Shown here piece by piece: positions 8,467 to 16,805 of a stretch of DNA of 64,000 nucleotides. The translations under genes and the position numbers were made by a program. Each line of letters opens with the position of its first letter. Positions within the stretch are counted from its first letter, which is position 1. Where the stretch lies: positions 3,162,001 through 3,226,000 of the forward strand of contig NZ_JAMZEC010000001.1 in NCBI RefSeq assembly GCF_024172185.1, given 5' to 3'. Below the pieces are notes generated by a model. It was not told where the DNA came from. It ran no database searches and saw only the letters and a program-made list of their open reading frames with translations. The stretch comes from Nonomuraea roseoviolacea subsp. carminata (GTDB taxonomy: Bacteria; Actinomycetota; Actinomycetes; Streptosporangiales; Streptosporangiaceae).

Positions 8467-9719
8467 AGCTCCACCTCCCTCACGGCCTCGGGCATCGACG
8501 GATCGAGATCGAACAGCTCCCGCAGAGCTTCGGCATAATGATCGCCTCCTGGTGAGGTGGCGAGCTGCTTGACACGCACGGTCGGCTCGTGGAGGAGCTT
8601 GTCCACGACGCGCTGCACGGTCAGGGCGACCTCGTCGCGCGTCTTGGCGTCGAGCCCGGGGATGCGCATCATGAGGCGGCCCAGCTCGGCCTCGACCACG
8701 CTCGCCGCCTTGCCGCGCAGCGCGACCACGGTCGGGGTGACCTTGGCGGCCCGCTCGGCGTCGAGGTAGGCCGTGAGCTCTTGGGAGACGAGCTCACGGA
8801 CCGACCGCACGGCGTCGCCCTCACGGGAGCCGATGCCGGACTCCTGGATCGTCTCCAGGTCGACCAGCGTGACGCCGGGCACGGAGCGCACGGCGGGGTC
8901 GATGTCGTGCGGCAGCGCCAGGTCGAGCAGGAACGCGCCGCGGGTCAGCATCTCGGGCGTGACCAGGTGGTGGCCGGCGCCGGTGCAGGTGATGACGATG
9001 TCGGCCGCCGCCAGCTCTCGGGGAACCGCGGAGAACTCCACCGCCCTGCCGCCGACCGACTCGGCCAGCCGCCTGCCGCGCTCGAAGGTGCGGTTGGCGA
9101 CGACGATGTCGGTGACGCCGGCGCGGGCCAGCGTGGTGGCGGCCAGCGAGCTCATCGAGCCCGCGCCGATCACCAGGGCCCGCCGGCCGGGCAGCTCGCC
9201 GGCCAGCGTCAGACCCGCGCTGACCAGGGAAGCGCCGGCCTTGTCGATGCCGGTGTCGGTGTGGGCGCGCTTGCCGACCCGCAGCGCCTGCTGCGTCAGC
9301 TCGTTGAGCACGGCGCCGACCGTGCCCTGCTTCTGGGCCAGCTTGAGCGCCTGGCGCACCTGGCCGAGGATCTGGCCCTCGCCCACCACCATCGACTCGA
9401 GGCCGCACACCACGGAGAAGAGGTGCTCGACGGCACGCTCCTCGTAGTGGACGTACAGGTGCGGCTTGAGCTCCTCCGGGGCGACGCCCGTGTGGACGCT
9501 CAGCAGGTCGCACACCGAGGTGACGGCGGCGTGGAAACGGTCGACCGCGGTGTAGACCTCGACCCGGTTGCAGGTCGAGACCACCATGGCCTCCGCCACG
9601 CACGCGTCCTGCTGCACGTCGTGCAGGAGTTTGACGAGCGCTTCGCCCGCGAGCGAGACGCGCTCCAGCATGGCCACCGGCGCTGTCCGGTGGCTGAGTC
9701 CGATCGCCAGAATGCTCAC
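8463..9719 (-). CDS. hemA: Glutamyl-tRNA reductase
   Basis: HemA reduces glutamyl-tRNA to glutamate-1-semialdehyde, the first committed step of the C5 heme pathway. The 418-residue protein has the catalytic Cys50 in VVSTCNRVEVY, the GLESMVVGEGQILGQVR signature, the NADPH-binding VIGAGSMSSLAA, and the C-terminal helical dimerisation domain. The GTG start overlaps the rex stop. No hemL is in the window, so the next step is encoded elsewhere. Confidence 0.97.
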   Translation of the reverse strand: MSILAIGLSHRTAPVAMLERVSLAGEALVKLLHDVQQDACVAEAMVVSTCNRVEVYTAVDRFHAAVTSVCDLLSVHTGVAPEELKPHLYVHYEERAVEHLFSVVCGLESMVVGEGQILGQVRQALKLAQKQGTVGAVLNELTQQALRVGKRAHTDTGIDKAGASLVSAGLTLAGELPGRRALVIGAGSMSSLAATTLARAGVTDIVVANRTFERGRRLAESVGGRAVEFSAVPRELAAADIVITCTGAGHHLVTPEMLTRGAFLLDLALPHDIDPAVRSVPGVTLVDLETIQESGIGSREGDAVRSVRELVSQELTAYLDAERAAKVTPTVVALRGKAASVVEAELGRLMMRIPGLDAKTRDEVALTVQRVVDKLLHEPTVRVKQLATSPGGDHYAEALRELFDLDPSMPEAVREVEL

Positions 9720-10393
9720 TGGCTGTCCACGGCCATCAGCGGCCCCCCAGCTTTGCGTTGCTCATGGAACGCAAGGATCTGCAATTCAATTGATAGGTCG
9801 ACTTTACGGACATCGACGCCGTCCGGCACTGACAGCACGACGGGAGCGAAGTTGAGGATGCTGGTCACTCCCACCGCCACGACACGGTCGCACACTTCCT
9901 GGGCCGCCGCAGCCGGTGTCGCCAGAACCACGATGGAGACTCCGCGCCTCTTGATGACGGCCTCTAGCTCGTCGATGTGCTCCACATTCAACCCCGCGAT
10001 GTCGTCGCCCACCACTTCGGGGTCGGCGTCGATCAGAGCCGCGACGCGAAAGCCCCTGGAGACGAAACCGCCGTAGTTGGCGAGCGCACGGCCGAGGTTA
10101 CCGACTCCGACGATGGCCACGGCCCAGTCCTGGGTCAGGCCCAGCTCGCGGGAGATCTGGTAGACGAGGTACTCGACGTCGTAGCCGACCCCGCGGGTGC
10201 CGTACGAGCCGAGGTGGGAGAGGTCCTTGCGGAGCTTGGCCGAGTTGACCCCGGCGGCCACGGCGAGGTCCTCGGAGCTGACCGTGGCGATCGCCTTCTC
10301 CGCCATCCCGTTCAGCGCCCGCAGGTACAACGGAAGCCGGGCCACCGTGGCGTCGGGGATGCCGCGGTCACGGGGTTGGGACGGGCTCTTCAC
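9716..10393 (-). CDS. rex: Redox-sensing transcriptional repressor Rex
   Basis: Rex senses the NADH/NAD+ ratio and represses respiratory and heme genes when NADH is low. The 225-residue protein has an N-terminal winged helix (residues 1-80, with AGVNSAKLRKDLSHLGSYGTRGVGY) and a Rossmann NAD(H) domain (VAIVGVGNLGRALANY from about 92). It heads the operon rex-hemA-hemC-hemD-hemB with 4-base overlaps at each junction; the GTG start follows a CTGGAG ribosome site. An operator-like palindrome lies in its promoter, indicating autorepression as described for S. coelicolor rex. Confidence 0.95.
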   Translation of the reverse strand: MKSPSQPRDRGIPDATVARLPLYLRALNGMAEKAIATVSSEDLAVAAGVNSAKLRKDLSHLGSYGTRGVGYDVEYLVYQISRELGLTQDWAVAIVGVGNLGRALANYGGFVSRGFRVAALIDADPEVVGDDIAGLNVEHIDELEAVIKRRGVSIVVLATPAAAAQEVCDRVVAVGVTSILNFAPVVLSVPDGVDVRKVDLSIELQILAFHEQRKAGGPLMAVDSQ

Positions 10394-10454
10394 GTGCCGG
10401 AGCTCCAGGGAACGGGCGGCCGTGGGCCGCGTGGGTGGAATCGAACCGCCTTTC

Positions 10455-10484
10455 AGGTTAATCCTTTTGTGAACCGACGCACAA
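10455..10484 (-). promoter_or_regulatory. rex promoter with Rex operator
   Basis: TTGTGAACCGACGCACAA at 10467-10484 matches the Rex operator form TTGTGAA-N4-TTCACAA at 12 of 14 fixed positions. On the minus strand it overlaps a -35-like TTGTGC (10484-10479) that is 18 bases from a -10-like TAACCT (10460-10455). Bound Rex would therefore block the rex-hem promoter. Confidence 0.8.
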
Positions 10485-10504
10485 AGTCAGCCGGTTCGGG
10501 ACGC

Positions 10505-10510
10505 TACGGT
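10505..10510 (+). promoter_or_regulatory. Putative -10 box, leaderless glutaredoxin transcript
   Basis: TACGGT ends 7 bases before the ATG, so transcription would begin at or next to the start codon. Confidence 0.45.
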
Positions 10511-10517
10511 GGGGGCC

Positions 10518-10751
10518 ATGCACAGCATCACGTTGCTCGGCCGGCCCGGCTGTCACCTCTGCGACGACGCGCGCGAGGTCATCGCGAGAGTCGCGGGAGA
10601 GCTGGGCGTGCCGTGGGAGGAGGTCGACATCGACTCCTCGGCCGAGCTGCGGGAGAAATACGGCGAGATGATTCCCGTCACACTCGTCGACGGGACCCAG
10701 CACGACTTCTGGCGCGTCTCGGAGGACCGCCTGCGCGCCGCCCTCGCCTGA
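10518..10751 (+). CDS. Glutaredoxin-like thiol protein
   Basis: The 77-residue protein is a small thioredoxin-fold protein of the DUF836/glutaredoxin family. The redox motif CHLC lies at Cys12-Cys15 in GRPGCHLCDDA, the cis-Pro strand is IPVTLVDG, and the fold ends with WRVSEDRLRAAL. It probably shuttles thiols in the cytosol. It is divergent from rex; an equivalent glutaredoxin gene beside rex or hemA occurs in Streptomyces and mycobacteria. ATG is preferred over a GTG three codons upstream because a TANNNT box sits just before it. Confidence 0.88.
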   Translation: MHSITLLGRPGCHLCDDAREVIARVAGELGVPWEEVDIDSSAELREKYGEMIPVTLVDGTQHDFWRVSEDRLRAALA

Positions 10752-10811
10752 CCCCTGCCCGGACGCGCCTGACCCGGCCCGGGACGCCCTCGGGGGCCCC
10801 GGGCGGCGGCC

Positions 10812-12623
10812 TCAGAACATCGCCGTGGGCAGGGGCACCACCTTGGCGGCGTTGACGTTGAGCTCGATGACGTTGGTGGCCAGCACCATGCTCTGGCGGT
10901 CGTTGACGAACCGCTCCACGTGCGGCTGGCGCTGGTGATCGCGGTAGGCGACCTCGTCGCGGTAGAGCTCGTAGACGATGCGCTGGAGCGGGGCGGACTT
11001 CACGGCGTGGCAGGCGTAGACGAGCGTGTCGGGCTCGCCGCGGCGCACGGCCTCGACGGTCTGCTCGGCGAGCCGGTCGAACGCCTCGCCCGAGCCGTCC
11101 ATGAGCGTGAAGACGGTCAGCATGCCGTAGATGCTCGGTGAGAGCTTGCCGGAGCTGGGCTGGGGCTGCGCCTGGGCCTGAGGCGGCTGCTGGGCGTGGC
11201 GCTGGGCGCCCGGTCCGCCGTGCTGGGGGCCCGGTCCGGTGTGCTGGCCGCCCGGTCCGGTGTGCTGGCCGCCGCCGAACAGCTCGGCGCCGGAGAACAG
11301 CGCGCCGGTCGCGGGGCCGCCCGGCGGCATGCCGAGGTCGCCGCGCTGGTCGCGGAGGTCGTCGCGGGACCGGCCGAAGCCCTCGGGACCACCCAGGTCG
11401 TCGCGGGAGCGGCCGAAGCCCTCGGGACCACCCAGGTCGTCGCGGGAGCGGCCGAAGCCCTCGGGGCCGCCGGGCTCGTCGGGACGGCCGAAGCCCCCGA
11501 AGTCGTCGCGGCCCCCGAAGTCGTCACGGCGGCCGAAGAAGTCGTCGTGGCGGCCGGAGTCGTCGCGCAGGTCGCCGAAGCCGGGATCGGTGCCGCCGTG
11601 CCGGCCGTTCATGATGTAGCCGGTCGAGGGGCCCTCCTCGGGCGGCGTCCCGCGCGGGCCGAAGCCCGGCTCGCGGTCGCCCGCCCGGTATTCGGCCACC
11701 AGGTCGCCCAGGCCCGTCGCGCGCCGGGACGGCCGCGTGGGCGGCGCGTCGGCCATGGAGGCCATGGCGCCCGTGGCCGGGGCGGAGCCCAGGGGCTCGG
11801 GCCGTGCGCCGGGCGGGGCGTCGAGGCCCCGCTCGCCGCCGTGCCGGGCGGCCCGGCGGCCCCCTGCGCGCCCGCCCTCGGCCCGGCCGGGGTCGGTGCC
11901 GCGGTCGCGGACGTCCGCGCCGTCGAGGCCGTCCTCGTCCTCGTCGTCCTCGTACGGGGCCAGCGGGCGCAGCACGCAGTACCAGATGCCGGCGGCGGCC
12001 ACCACGAGCAGCGCGACCGTGAAGAACCCGGGCACGGCGAAGCGCATGGCGCCCAGGACGGCCAGCGAGGAGGGCACGACGACCAGCACCGCGTGCAGGT
12101 TGTCGGTGTCGTACTCGTCGCCGTTGCGCCACCGCAGCGCCGCCACGACCAGCGCTCCGAGCAGGAACGCCGTCACGACGACGTGGGCGCCGATGAGCAG
12201 GTAGTCGGGGATGAGCCCCCAGTGCCCGTTGCCGGGGGGCAGGACCTTGGACATGTCGTCGCCGCCGATGACCGGGTCGGCGAGGAGGATGACGCCCGCC
12301 ACGATCGTGAACGCGACGCCGAACAGCCAGGCGGCGAACTTCGGCGGCACCTTCTCGGCCAGCAGCTGGACCAGGCCGATGGCGAGCCAGAGCGGCGCCA
12401 GCAGCGATCCGGTGAGCTGGTAGAGCTTGAACGTGACGGGGCCGAAGCCCGTCAGGTAGCCGACGCCGATCACGGCGAGTGAGAGGCAGAGCGCGACCGC
12501 CGCGACGGTCCAGGCGATCAGCCACCCCTCGACCTCCTCCCGCAACTGGCGCACGAGGGCGCCCGTGGCGATCGCGGCGAGGAGAGCACCGGCGAAGGCA
12601 ATGACAGCAACGAGGATCTCCAT
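10812..12623 (-). CDS. Seven-TM membrane protein with C-terminal antibiotic-biosynthesis-monooxygenase-like domain
   Basis: The 603-residue protein combines about seven TM helices (residues 1-225), an acidic then Gly/Arg/Pro-rich cytosolic linker of roughly 260 residues, and a C-terminal domain of about 110 residues resembling the dimeric ABM fold (YGMLTVFTLMDGSGEAFDRLAEQ, LVYACHAVKSAPLQRIVYELYRDEVAYRDHQRQPHVERF). The linker has three copies of GGPEGFGRSRDDL. It is divergent from the BldN-type sigma gene, a position I recall as conserved in Streptomyces, so a developmental or signalling role is possible but unproven. The ATG is chosen because the first TM helix starts immediately after it and GGAG lies 7 bases upstream. 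No catalytic residues can be assigned. Confidence 0.82.
   Translation of the reverse strand: MEILVAVIAFAGALLAAIATGALVRQLREEVEGWLIAWTVAAVALCLSLAVIGVGYLTGFGPVTFKLYQLTGSLLAPLWLAIGLVQLLAEKVPPKFAAWLFGVAFTIVAGVILLADPVIGGDDMSKVLPPGNGHWGLIPDYLLIGAHVVVTAFLLGALVVAALRWRNGDEYDTDNLHAVLVVVPSSLAVLGAMRFAVPGFFTVALLVVAAAGIWYCVLRPLAPYEDDEDEDGLDGADVRDRGTDPGRAEGGRAGGRRAARHGGERGLDAPPGARPEPLGSAPATGAMASMADAPPTRPSRRATGLGDLVAEYRAGDREPGFGPRGTPPEEGPSTGYIMNGRHGGTDPGFGDLRDDSGRHDDFFGRRDDFGGRDDFGGFGRPDEPGGPEGFGRSRDDLGGPEGFGRSRDDLGGPEGFGRSRDDLRDQRGDLGMPPGGPATGALFSGAELFGGGQHTGPGGQHTGPGPQHGGPGAQRHAQQPPQAQAQPQPSSGKLSPSIYGMLTVFTLMDGSGEAFDRLAEQTVEAVRRGEPDTLVYACHAVKSAPLQRIVYELYRDEVAYRDHQRQPHVERFVNDRQSMVLATNVIELNVNAAKVVPLPTAMF
11358..11474 (-). 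repeat. 39-bp x3 tandem repeat in the 7-TM/ABM gene
   Basis: Three 39-bp units (11358-11396, 11397-11435, 11436-11474) encode GGPEGFGRSRDDL in tandem. The first two units differ by one base and the third by a few, indicating recent expansion. The period is a multiple of three. Confidence 0.93.
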
Positions 12624-12802
12624 GGTGACTCCAATGCTGCCGGACGATGCCTCCCAGCCGGTAGCCGAAGAGGGAACGGGTCGGTCCAACACGGTATCCG
12701 CCGATTACGGCAAGTCATGCCTGCTGGAGCTGGATTGTGGAATTTCGAGTTGATTTCTAGAGTGTTCGAGCACGCCGCACCCCTTACCCGTAGGGATACC
12801 GG

Positions 12803-13441
12803 ATGCCTGACTCGTGGCCGTTCGCCGGGCTGCTTTCCCCAGCGGTCCCCGGCGCCGCCCGGACGTCCGAGCTCGCCGTACGCGAGGAGCTCCCCGACGA
12901 CCTGCGCCTGCTGGTGCTGCGCGCCAAGACTGGTGACACGGAGGCTTTTGGCACGCTCTACGACCGTTACGTTGGGCTGGTCTATCGCTACATCTACTTC
13001 CGGGTGGGCTCCCATCCGCTCGCCGAGGACCTGACCAGCGAGACCTTCCTGCGCGCGTTACGCCGCATCGCCGGGTTCACCTGGCAGGGGCGCGACTTCG
13101 GGGCCTGGCTCGTGACGATCGCGCGCAACCTGGTGACCGATCACTTCAAGTCGAGCCGTTACCGGCTGGAGATCCCCACGGGAGAGGTGATCGACGTCCC
13201 GCTCGACGGGGCGCACATCCCGGAGAACGCCGTGGTCACGGCCATCATCAACGACCGGGTGCTGCGCGCGGTGCGCGAGCTCGGCCCGGAGCAGCAGGAG
13301 TGCGTGGTGCTGCGCTTCCTGCACGGTCTGTCGCTGGCCGAAACGGCGTTGATCATGGGAAAGAAGAGTGGAGCGATCAAAGCCCTGCAGTTCCGGGCGG
13401 TCAAGGCGCTGGCCCGCGCCCTCCGCCACGACCTTGCGTGA
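12803..13441 (+). CDS. bldN: BldN-type extracytoplasmic function sigma factor
   Basis: The 212-residue ECF sigma factor directs RNA polymerase to developmental genes in relatives. Region 2 runs about 43-105 (AFGTLYDRYVGLVYRYIYFRVG, then AEDLTSETFLRALRRI) and region 4 about 155-205 (GPEQQECVVLRFLHGLSLAETALIM). An N-terminal extension of about 35 residues precedes region 2; S. coelicolor BldN has a longer pro-sequence that is cleaved, so processing here is uncertain. The ATG has an AGGGA ribosome site. Identification as BldN rests on the neighbours: an RsbN-like anti-sigma gene downstream and the rex-hem cluster upstream, the order I recall from S. coelicolor. Confidence 0.82.
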   Translation: MPDSWPFAGLLSPAVPGAARTSELAVREELPDDLRLLVLRAKTGDTEAFGTLYDRYVGLVYRYIYFRVGSHPLAEDLTSETFLRALRRIAGFTWQGRDFGAWLVTIARNLVTDHFKSSRYRLEIPTGEVIDVPLDGAHIPENAVVTAIINDRVLRAVRELGPEQQECVVLRFLHGLSLAETALIMGKKSGAIKALQFRAVKALARALRHDLA

Positions 13442-13470
13442 TTCACGGTCTCGCCTGACCCATGACCTTG

Positions 13471-13499
13471 CGTAACCTCCCATCGCGTCACTTCGTTAG
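13471..13499 (+). promoter_or_regulatory. Candidate sigma-BldN-dependent promoter of the anti-sigma gene
   Basis: CGTAAC (13471-13476) and CGTTAG (13494-13499) are 17 bases apart, about 48 bases before the anti-sigma ATG. As I recall it, the BldN consensus is CGTAAC at -35 and CGTTGA-like at -10, and rsbN in Streptomyces has its own BldN-dependent promoter. Confidence 0.5.
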
Positions 13500-13546
13500 T
13501 CATTTGTCACCACTGGATCATTTTCGGGGGATTTCAGGGAGCTGTC

Positions 13547-14275
13547 ATGGGTAGGTCGCGCAGATCGCGCGAACGCGTGCTGGGTCACCTCACCGAGCTG
13601 CGGGAGCTCCCGCTCGGCGGCGGGCCGAGCGACGCGTTCCGCGACCGGCTGCGCGACGAGCTCCTCGCCACCCGCGCCGACACCTCCGAGCGCCCTACGC
13701 GCGGCCCCCACGCCGGCTCCTCCCGGCGCGGCCACGGCTCACGCGCCCGCTCCTCCCGGCGCGGCGACGGCTCACGGGCGCGCTCCTCCCGGCGCCGCGT
13801 GCGCGCGCGGTCGTTGCTGTCGCAGCTCGCCACGCTGAGCCTGGCGGCCGCCATGATGCTGTCGGCCTTCGCCACGTACCGCGCGGTGCCCGGCGACCCG
13901 CTCTACCCGCTCAAGCGCGCGGCCGAGAGCACCCTCGTCCGGCTCAGCGACGACGACGTCGAGCGCGCCGAGCGCGAGCTCGACTCCGCCAAGGCCAGGG
14001 CCGAGGAGATGGCCGAGCTGCTCGGCTCCTCCCGCCAGAACGCCCCTGACAACGACACGCTCGTCGGGGAGACCCTCAAGGACATGGAGGAGTCCACCCG
14101 CTCCGGCATCACCAGGCTCGAACGCGTGCGCCCCCGCTCCCCGAAGATCAGGAGCTTCGCCCGGGACCAGCGCGACATGGTCGAGCCCATGCTGGAGCGG
14201 ATGGACGGCGACGATCAGGACCAGGCGACCGGATACCTCGACTACATCGAAGGACTCGTGGCTCCGCCTGGGTAA
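13547..14275 (+). CDS. rsbN: RsbN-like membrane anti-sigma factor (DUF5667-type)
   Basis: The 242-residue protein has a cytosolic Arg/Ser-rich N-terminal part (1-85, expected to hold the sigma factor), one TM helix at about 88-108 ([20 protein letters not shown]) and an extracytoplasmic domain beginning [19 protein letters not shown], the hallmark of the DUF5667 family. Helical Glu/Arg-rich sequence follows. Placed just after the BldN-type gene it most likely sequesters that sigma factor. A 33-bp repeat lengthens the basic N-terminal linker (RARSSRRG repeats). GGGAG precedes the ATG by 6 bases. The symbol is by position and architecture. Confidence 0.75.
   Translation: MGRSRRSRERVLGHLTELRELPLGGGPSDAFRDRLRDELLATRADTSERPTRGPHAGSSRRGHGSRARSSRRGDGSRARSSRRRVRARSLLSQLATLSLAAAMMLSAFATYRAVPGDPLYPLKRAAESTLVRLSDDDVERAERELDSAKARAEEMAELLGSSRQNAPDNDTLVGETLKDMEESTRSGITRLERVRPRSPKIRSFARDQRDMVEPMLERMDGDDQDQATGYLDYIEGLVAPPG
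13718..13795 (+). repeat. 33-bp tandem repeat in the anti-sigma gene
   Basis: Units at 13718-13750 and 13751-13783, plus the first 12 bases of a third, encode SSRRGxGSRAR. The period keeps the reading frame. Confidence 0.88.
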
Positions 14276-14278
14276 GCT
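14273..14278 (+). promoter_or_regulatory. Putative -10 box, leaderless HAD-phosphatase transcript
   Basis: TAAGCT overlaps the stop codon of the anti-sigma gene and ends 7 bases before the next ATG, which has no clear ribosome site. Confidence 0.4.
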
Positions 14279-14285
14279 GAACGGC

Positions 14286-15161
14286 ATGTGGCGGCTAATC
14301 CGACGACGGCACGAGGTGGAGGCGGAGATCGCCGGCGAGGCCGCGGCGGCGGCCGCCGTCACGGCGCCCCCGGCCGACCCCGACCTGGAGGCGGCGGCCT
14401 TCTTCGACGTCGACAACACGATGATGCGCGGCGCCTCGATCTACCACTTCGCCCGGGGCCTGGCGACGCGCGGCATGTTCACGACGTCCGACCTGTTCAA
14501 GTTCGCCGTCGGCCAGGCGGTGTTCCGCCTGCGTGGCAACGAGAACCCCGAGCACATCGCCGTGGCCCGCGAGACCGCCCTCGCCTTCGTCGCCGGCGCC
14601 AAGGTCGACGACGTCGTACGGCTCGGCGAGGAGATCTACGACGAGGTCATGGCCGACCGCATCTGGGGCGGCACCCGCGCGCTCGCGCAGAGCCACCTCG
14701 ACGCGGGCCAGCGCGTCTGGCTGGTGACGGCCACTCCGATCGAGCTGGCCCGGGTCATCGCGCAGCGGCTCGGCCTGACCGGCGCGCTCGGCACGGTCGC
14801 CGAGACCCGCGACGGCATCTACACCGGGCGGCTGGTCGGCGACCTGCTGCACGGCCCGGCCAAGGCCGAGGCGGTGCGGGCGCTGGCCCGCCGCGAGGGC
14901 CTCGACCTGACCCGCTGCACCGCCTACAGCGACTCGGCCAACGACCTGCCCATGCTGTCGCTGGTCGGCAACGCGATGGCCATCAACCCCGACACCGAGC
15001 TGCGCGAGCACGCCAAGCAGGTCGGCTGGCCGATCAAGGACTTCCGCACCGGCCGCAAGGCCACGCTGACCGCGCTGCCCATCGCCGCGGGCGTCGGGGC
15101 GGTGGCGGGCGGCGTCGCGGCCGGCATCGCGCTGCGCCGCCACTACCGCCCCCACCTGTAG
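14286..15161 (+). CDS. HAD-IB family phosphatase (SerB1-like)
   Basis: The 291-residue HAD hydrolase has the nucleophile motif [11 protein letters not shown] (Asp41, Asp43), motif II WLVTATP, the Lys of motif III (near [12 protein letters not shown]) and motif [15 protein letters not shown]-terminal hydrophobic stretch (about 262-282, [21 protein letters not shown]) could anchor it to the membrane. This form matches the SerB1/CicA-like group next to hem genes in actinobacteria (Rv0505c by recollection); the substrate in vivo is not settled. It starts 10 bases after the anti-sigma stop. Confidence 0.87.
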   Translation: MWRLIRRRHEVEAEIAGEAAAAAAVTAPPADPDLEAAAFFDVDNTMMRGASIYHFARGLATRGMFTTSDLFKFAVGQAVFRLRGNENPEHIAVARETALAFVAGAKVDDVVRLGEEIYDEVMADRIWGGTRALAQSHLDAGQRVWLVTATPIELARVIAQRLGLTGALGTVAETRDGIYTGRLVGDLLHGPAKAEAVRALARREGLDLTRCTAYSDSANDLPMLSLVGNAMAINPDTELREHAKQVGWPIKDFRTGRKATLTALPIAAGVGAVAGGVAAGIALRRHYRPHL

Positions 15162-15166
15162 GAGCC

Positions 15167-15256
15167 ACCGGAGCCCCGCGACGAGCCGGTCAGGAGTTAC
15201 CGGAGCCCCGCGAAGAGCCGGTCAGGGGTTACCGCAGCCTCGCGAAGAGCCGGTCG
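15167..15256. repeat. 32-bp tandem repeat spanning the LCP gene 3' end and stop codon
   Basis: Units 15167-15198 and 15199-15230 are nearly identical, and a third, partial one (15231-15256) is the coding 3' end of the LCP gene. Each unit repeats the last codons and the TAA on the minus strand, so the gene is followed by extra copies of its own terminus. The period, 32, is not a multiple of three. Confidence 0.9.
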
Positions 15257-16224
15257 GCCGCCGGCTGCTTCCAGACGATCCGGTTGGGGTCGTCCGGGCT
15301 CGGCACCCACGGCACGGTGAGGAACCTCGGCCGGCTGTCGCTCAGGGAGGTGGCGAGGTCGACCATCGTCTCCATGTCGAAGTCCTTGTCCGCTTTGATC
15401 GACTTGCCGGCGACGCCGAGGAAGGCGCTCACCTTGCCCGGGTCGGTGAGCGTCTTCTTCGCCTTGGCCATCATCGCGCGCAGAAGCACCTGCTGGCGCT
15501 TGATCCGCTGCATGTCGGAGCCGTCGCCGTAGTTGCGCAGCCGCATGTACCCGAGCGCCTGCTCACCGTTCAGGATGCTCGTGCCCGCCGGCAGCCTCAA
15601 CTTGGACTTCGGGTCGTTCACAGGCTGCTTCATCGTCACCTGAACGCCGCCCAGGGCGTTCACGACCTCCTTGAAGGCGAGGAAGTCCACCTCCACCATG
15701 TGGTCGATCCGCACGTCCGTCAGGGTCTCGATCGTCTTGACCGTGCAGGTCAGCCCACCCTGGTTGAACGCCGAGTTGATCATGTCCTTCCTGGGCGGCA
15801 GTGCTCCGCACCGCGGGATCTGCACGATGGAGTCGCGCGGGATGCTCACCGCGGTGATCTCCTTGCGGTCGGCGGGCAGGTGCACCAGCAGGATCGTGTC
15901 GGTGCGCGCCCCGTTCCGGAAACGCTCCGAGCCCGCCCGGCTGTCGGTGCCCACGAGCAGCACGTTGAGCGCGCCGGTCGTCACCTTCGCCGGCCTCGCC
16001 CCGGCCGGCGGGGCGACGGTCTGGTGGCCGCGCAGCACCAGCGTGGGCACCGCCACCGCGGCCGCGGTGGCGACAGCGGCGAGGCCGGTCACCAGCAGGC
16101 CGACCCTCCTCCGGCGCGGCCTGGCCCCGGTCAGGCGGTTGCGCTGCCGCGCGAGCGAGGCGGGCGGTTCGTGCTCCAGCGCGGCGCCGAAGTCGCGCAG
16201 CAGCTTCATGTCGTCCATCGTCAC
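15229..16224 (-). CDS. LytR-CpsA-Psr (LCP) family protein with anti-sigma-like N-terminus
   Basis: LCP enzymes transfer glycopolymers from lipid carriers to peptidoglycan on the outer face of the membrane. This 331-residue protein has a cytosolic N-terminus (MKLLRDFGAALEHEPPASLARQR) of the kind seen in proteins encoded after ECF sigma genes, a TM helix at about 42-65 and an LCP domain with the expected Asp/Arg sites: LLVGTDSRAG, RTDTILLVHL, VSIPRDSIVQIP, INSAFNQGG and LGYMRLRNYGDGSDMQRIKRQQ. The GTG start overlaps the stop of the sigma gene (GTGA), so the two are made together. It may combine cell-wall attachment with sigma control; the second role is inference. Confidence 0.86.
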   Translation of the reverse strand: MTMDDMKLLRDFGAALEHEPPASLARQRNRLTGARPRRRRVGLLVTGLAAVATAAAVAVPTLVLRGHQTVAPPAGARPAKVTTGALNVLLVGTDSRAGSERFRNGARTDTILLVHLPADRKEITAVSIPRDSIVQIPRCGALPPRKDMINSAFNQGGLTCTVKTIETLTDVRIDHMVEVDFLAFKEVVNALGGVQVTMKQPVNDPKSKLRLPAGTSILNGEQALGYMRLRNYGDGSDMQRIKRQQVLLRAMMAKAKKTLTDPGKVSAFLGVAGKSIKADKDFDMETMVDLATSLSDSRPRFLTVPWVPSPDDPNRIVWKQPAADRLFARLR

Positions 16225-16805
16225 GCCTCCTCGTCGAGCAGCGGGTTCGTCTCGCCGAGCGCCGCGCGCACCTTCCGCCTGCCCCGGTTGAGGCGGGAGC
16301 GCACGGTGCCGACAGGGATGCCGAGGGCCTGCGCGGTCTCCTCGTACGTGAGGTCGCCCCAGGCGATGAGCAGCAGCACGTCGCGGTCCTTGGTGGGCAG
16401 GGCGGCCAGCGCGCCGGCCAGTTCGGGCCGCGCGGCCTGGGCGGAGACGCCGGCGGCGACGCGGTCGGCGGGCGAGTCCACGCGGTCCTCGACGGGCGCC
16501 CGCAGCAGGGCGCGGTAGCGGGCCGCCTCGGTGCGGCGGTGGCGCGAGATGAGCTTGGTGAGGATGCCGAACAGCCAGGGCCGCGCGTCGGCGTAGGCCA
16601 GGTCGTAGCTTCTGCGGCGGGCGAAGGCGACGAGGAACGTCTCGCCGACGAGGTCCTCGGCGGGCTCGGGGCCGAGGCGCTTGGAGACGTACCTGTAGAG
16701 CATGGCGGAGTAGCGGTCGAACAGTTCGGCGAACGCCTCCGGCTGGGTCCAGGAGGCGCTGACGAGGTCGGCGTCAGCGCCCCTGGTAGCGGGTTGCGTG
16801 ATCAT
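16221..16805 (-). CDS. ECF RNA polymerase sigma factor
   Basis: The 194-residue sigma factor has region 2 (EAFAELFDRYSAMLYRYVSKRLG, EDLVGETFLVAFARR, PWLFGILTKLISRHRR) and region 4 (ALPTKDRDVLLLIAWGDLTYEETAQALGIPVGTVRSRLNRGRRKVRA). The ATG is selected because MITQPATRG leads directly into region 2 and AAGGG lies upstream; an in-frame GTG-type extension of 21 residues is possible. It is co-translated with the LCP gene, which carries an anti-sigma-like N-terminus. Target promoters are unknown. Confidence 0.88.
   Translation of the reverse strand: MITQPATRGADADLVSASWTQPEAFAELFDRYSAMLYRYVSKRLGPEPAEDLVGETFLVAFARRRSYDLAYADARPWLFGILTKLISRHRRTEAARYRALLRAPVEDRVDSPADRVAAGVSAQAARPELAGALAALPTKDRDVLLLIAWGDLTYEETAQALGIPVGTVRSRLNRGRRKVRAALGETNPLLDEEA

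Noticed and set aside
10400..10476. A GGTTCGATTCC sequence on the minus strand near 10430-10450 resembles a tRNA T-arm.
   Set aside because: The arm stem is imperfect and no acceptor, D or anticodon arm of a tRNA can be built around it; the region is the rex promoter/leader.
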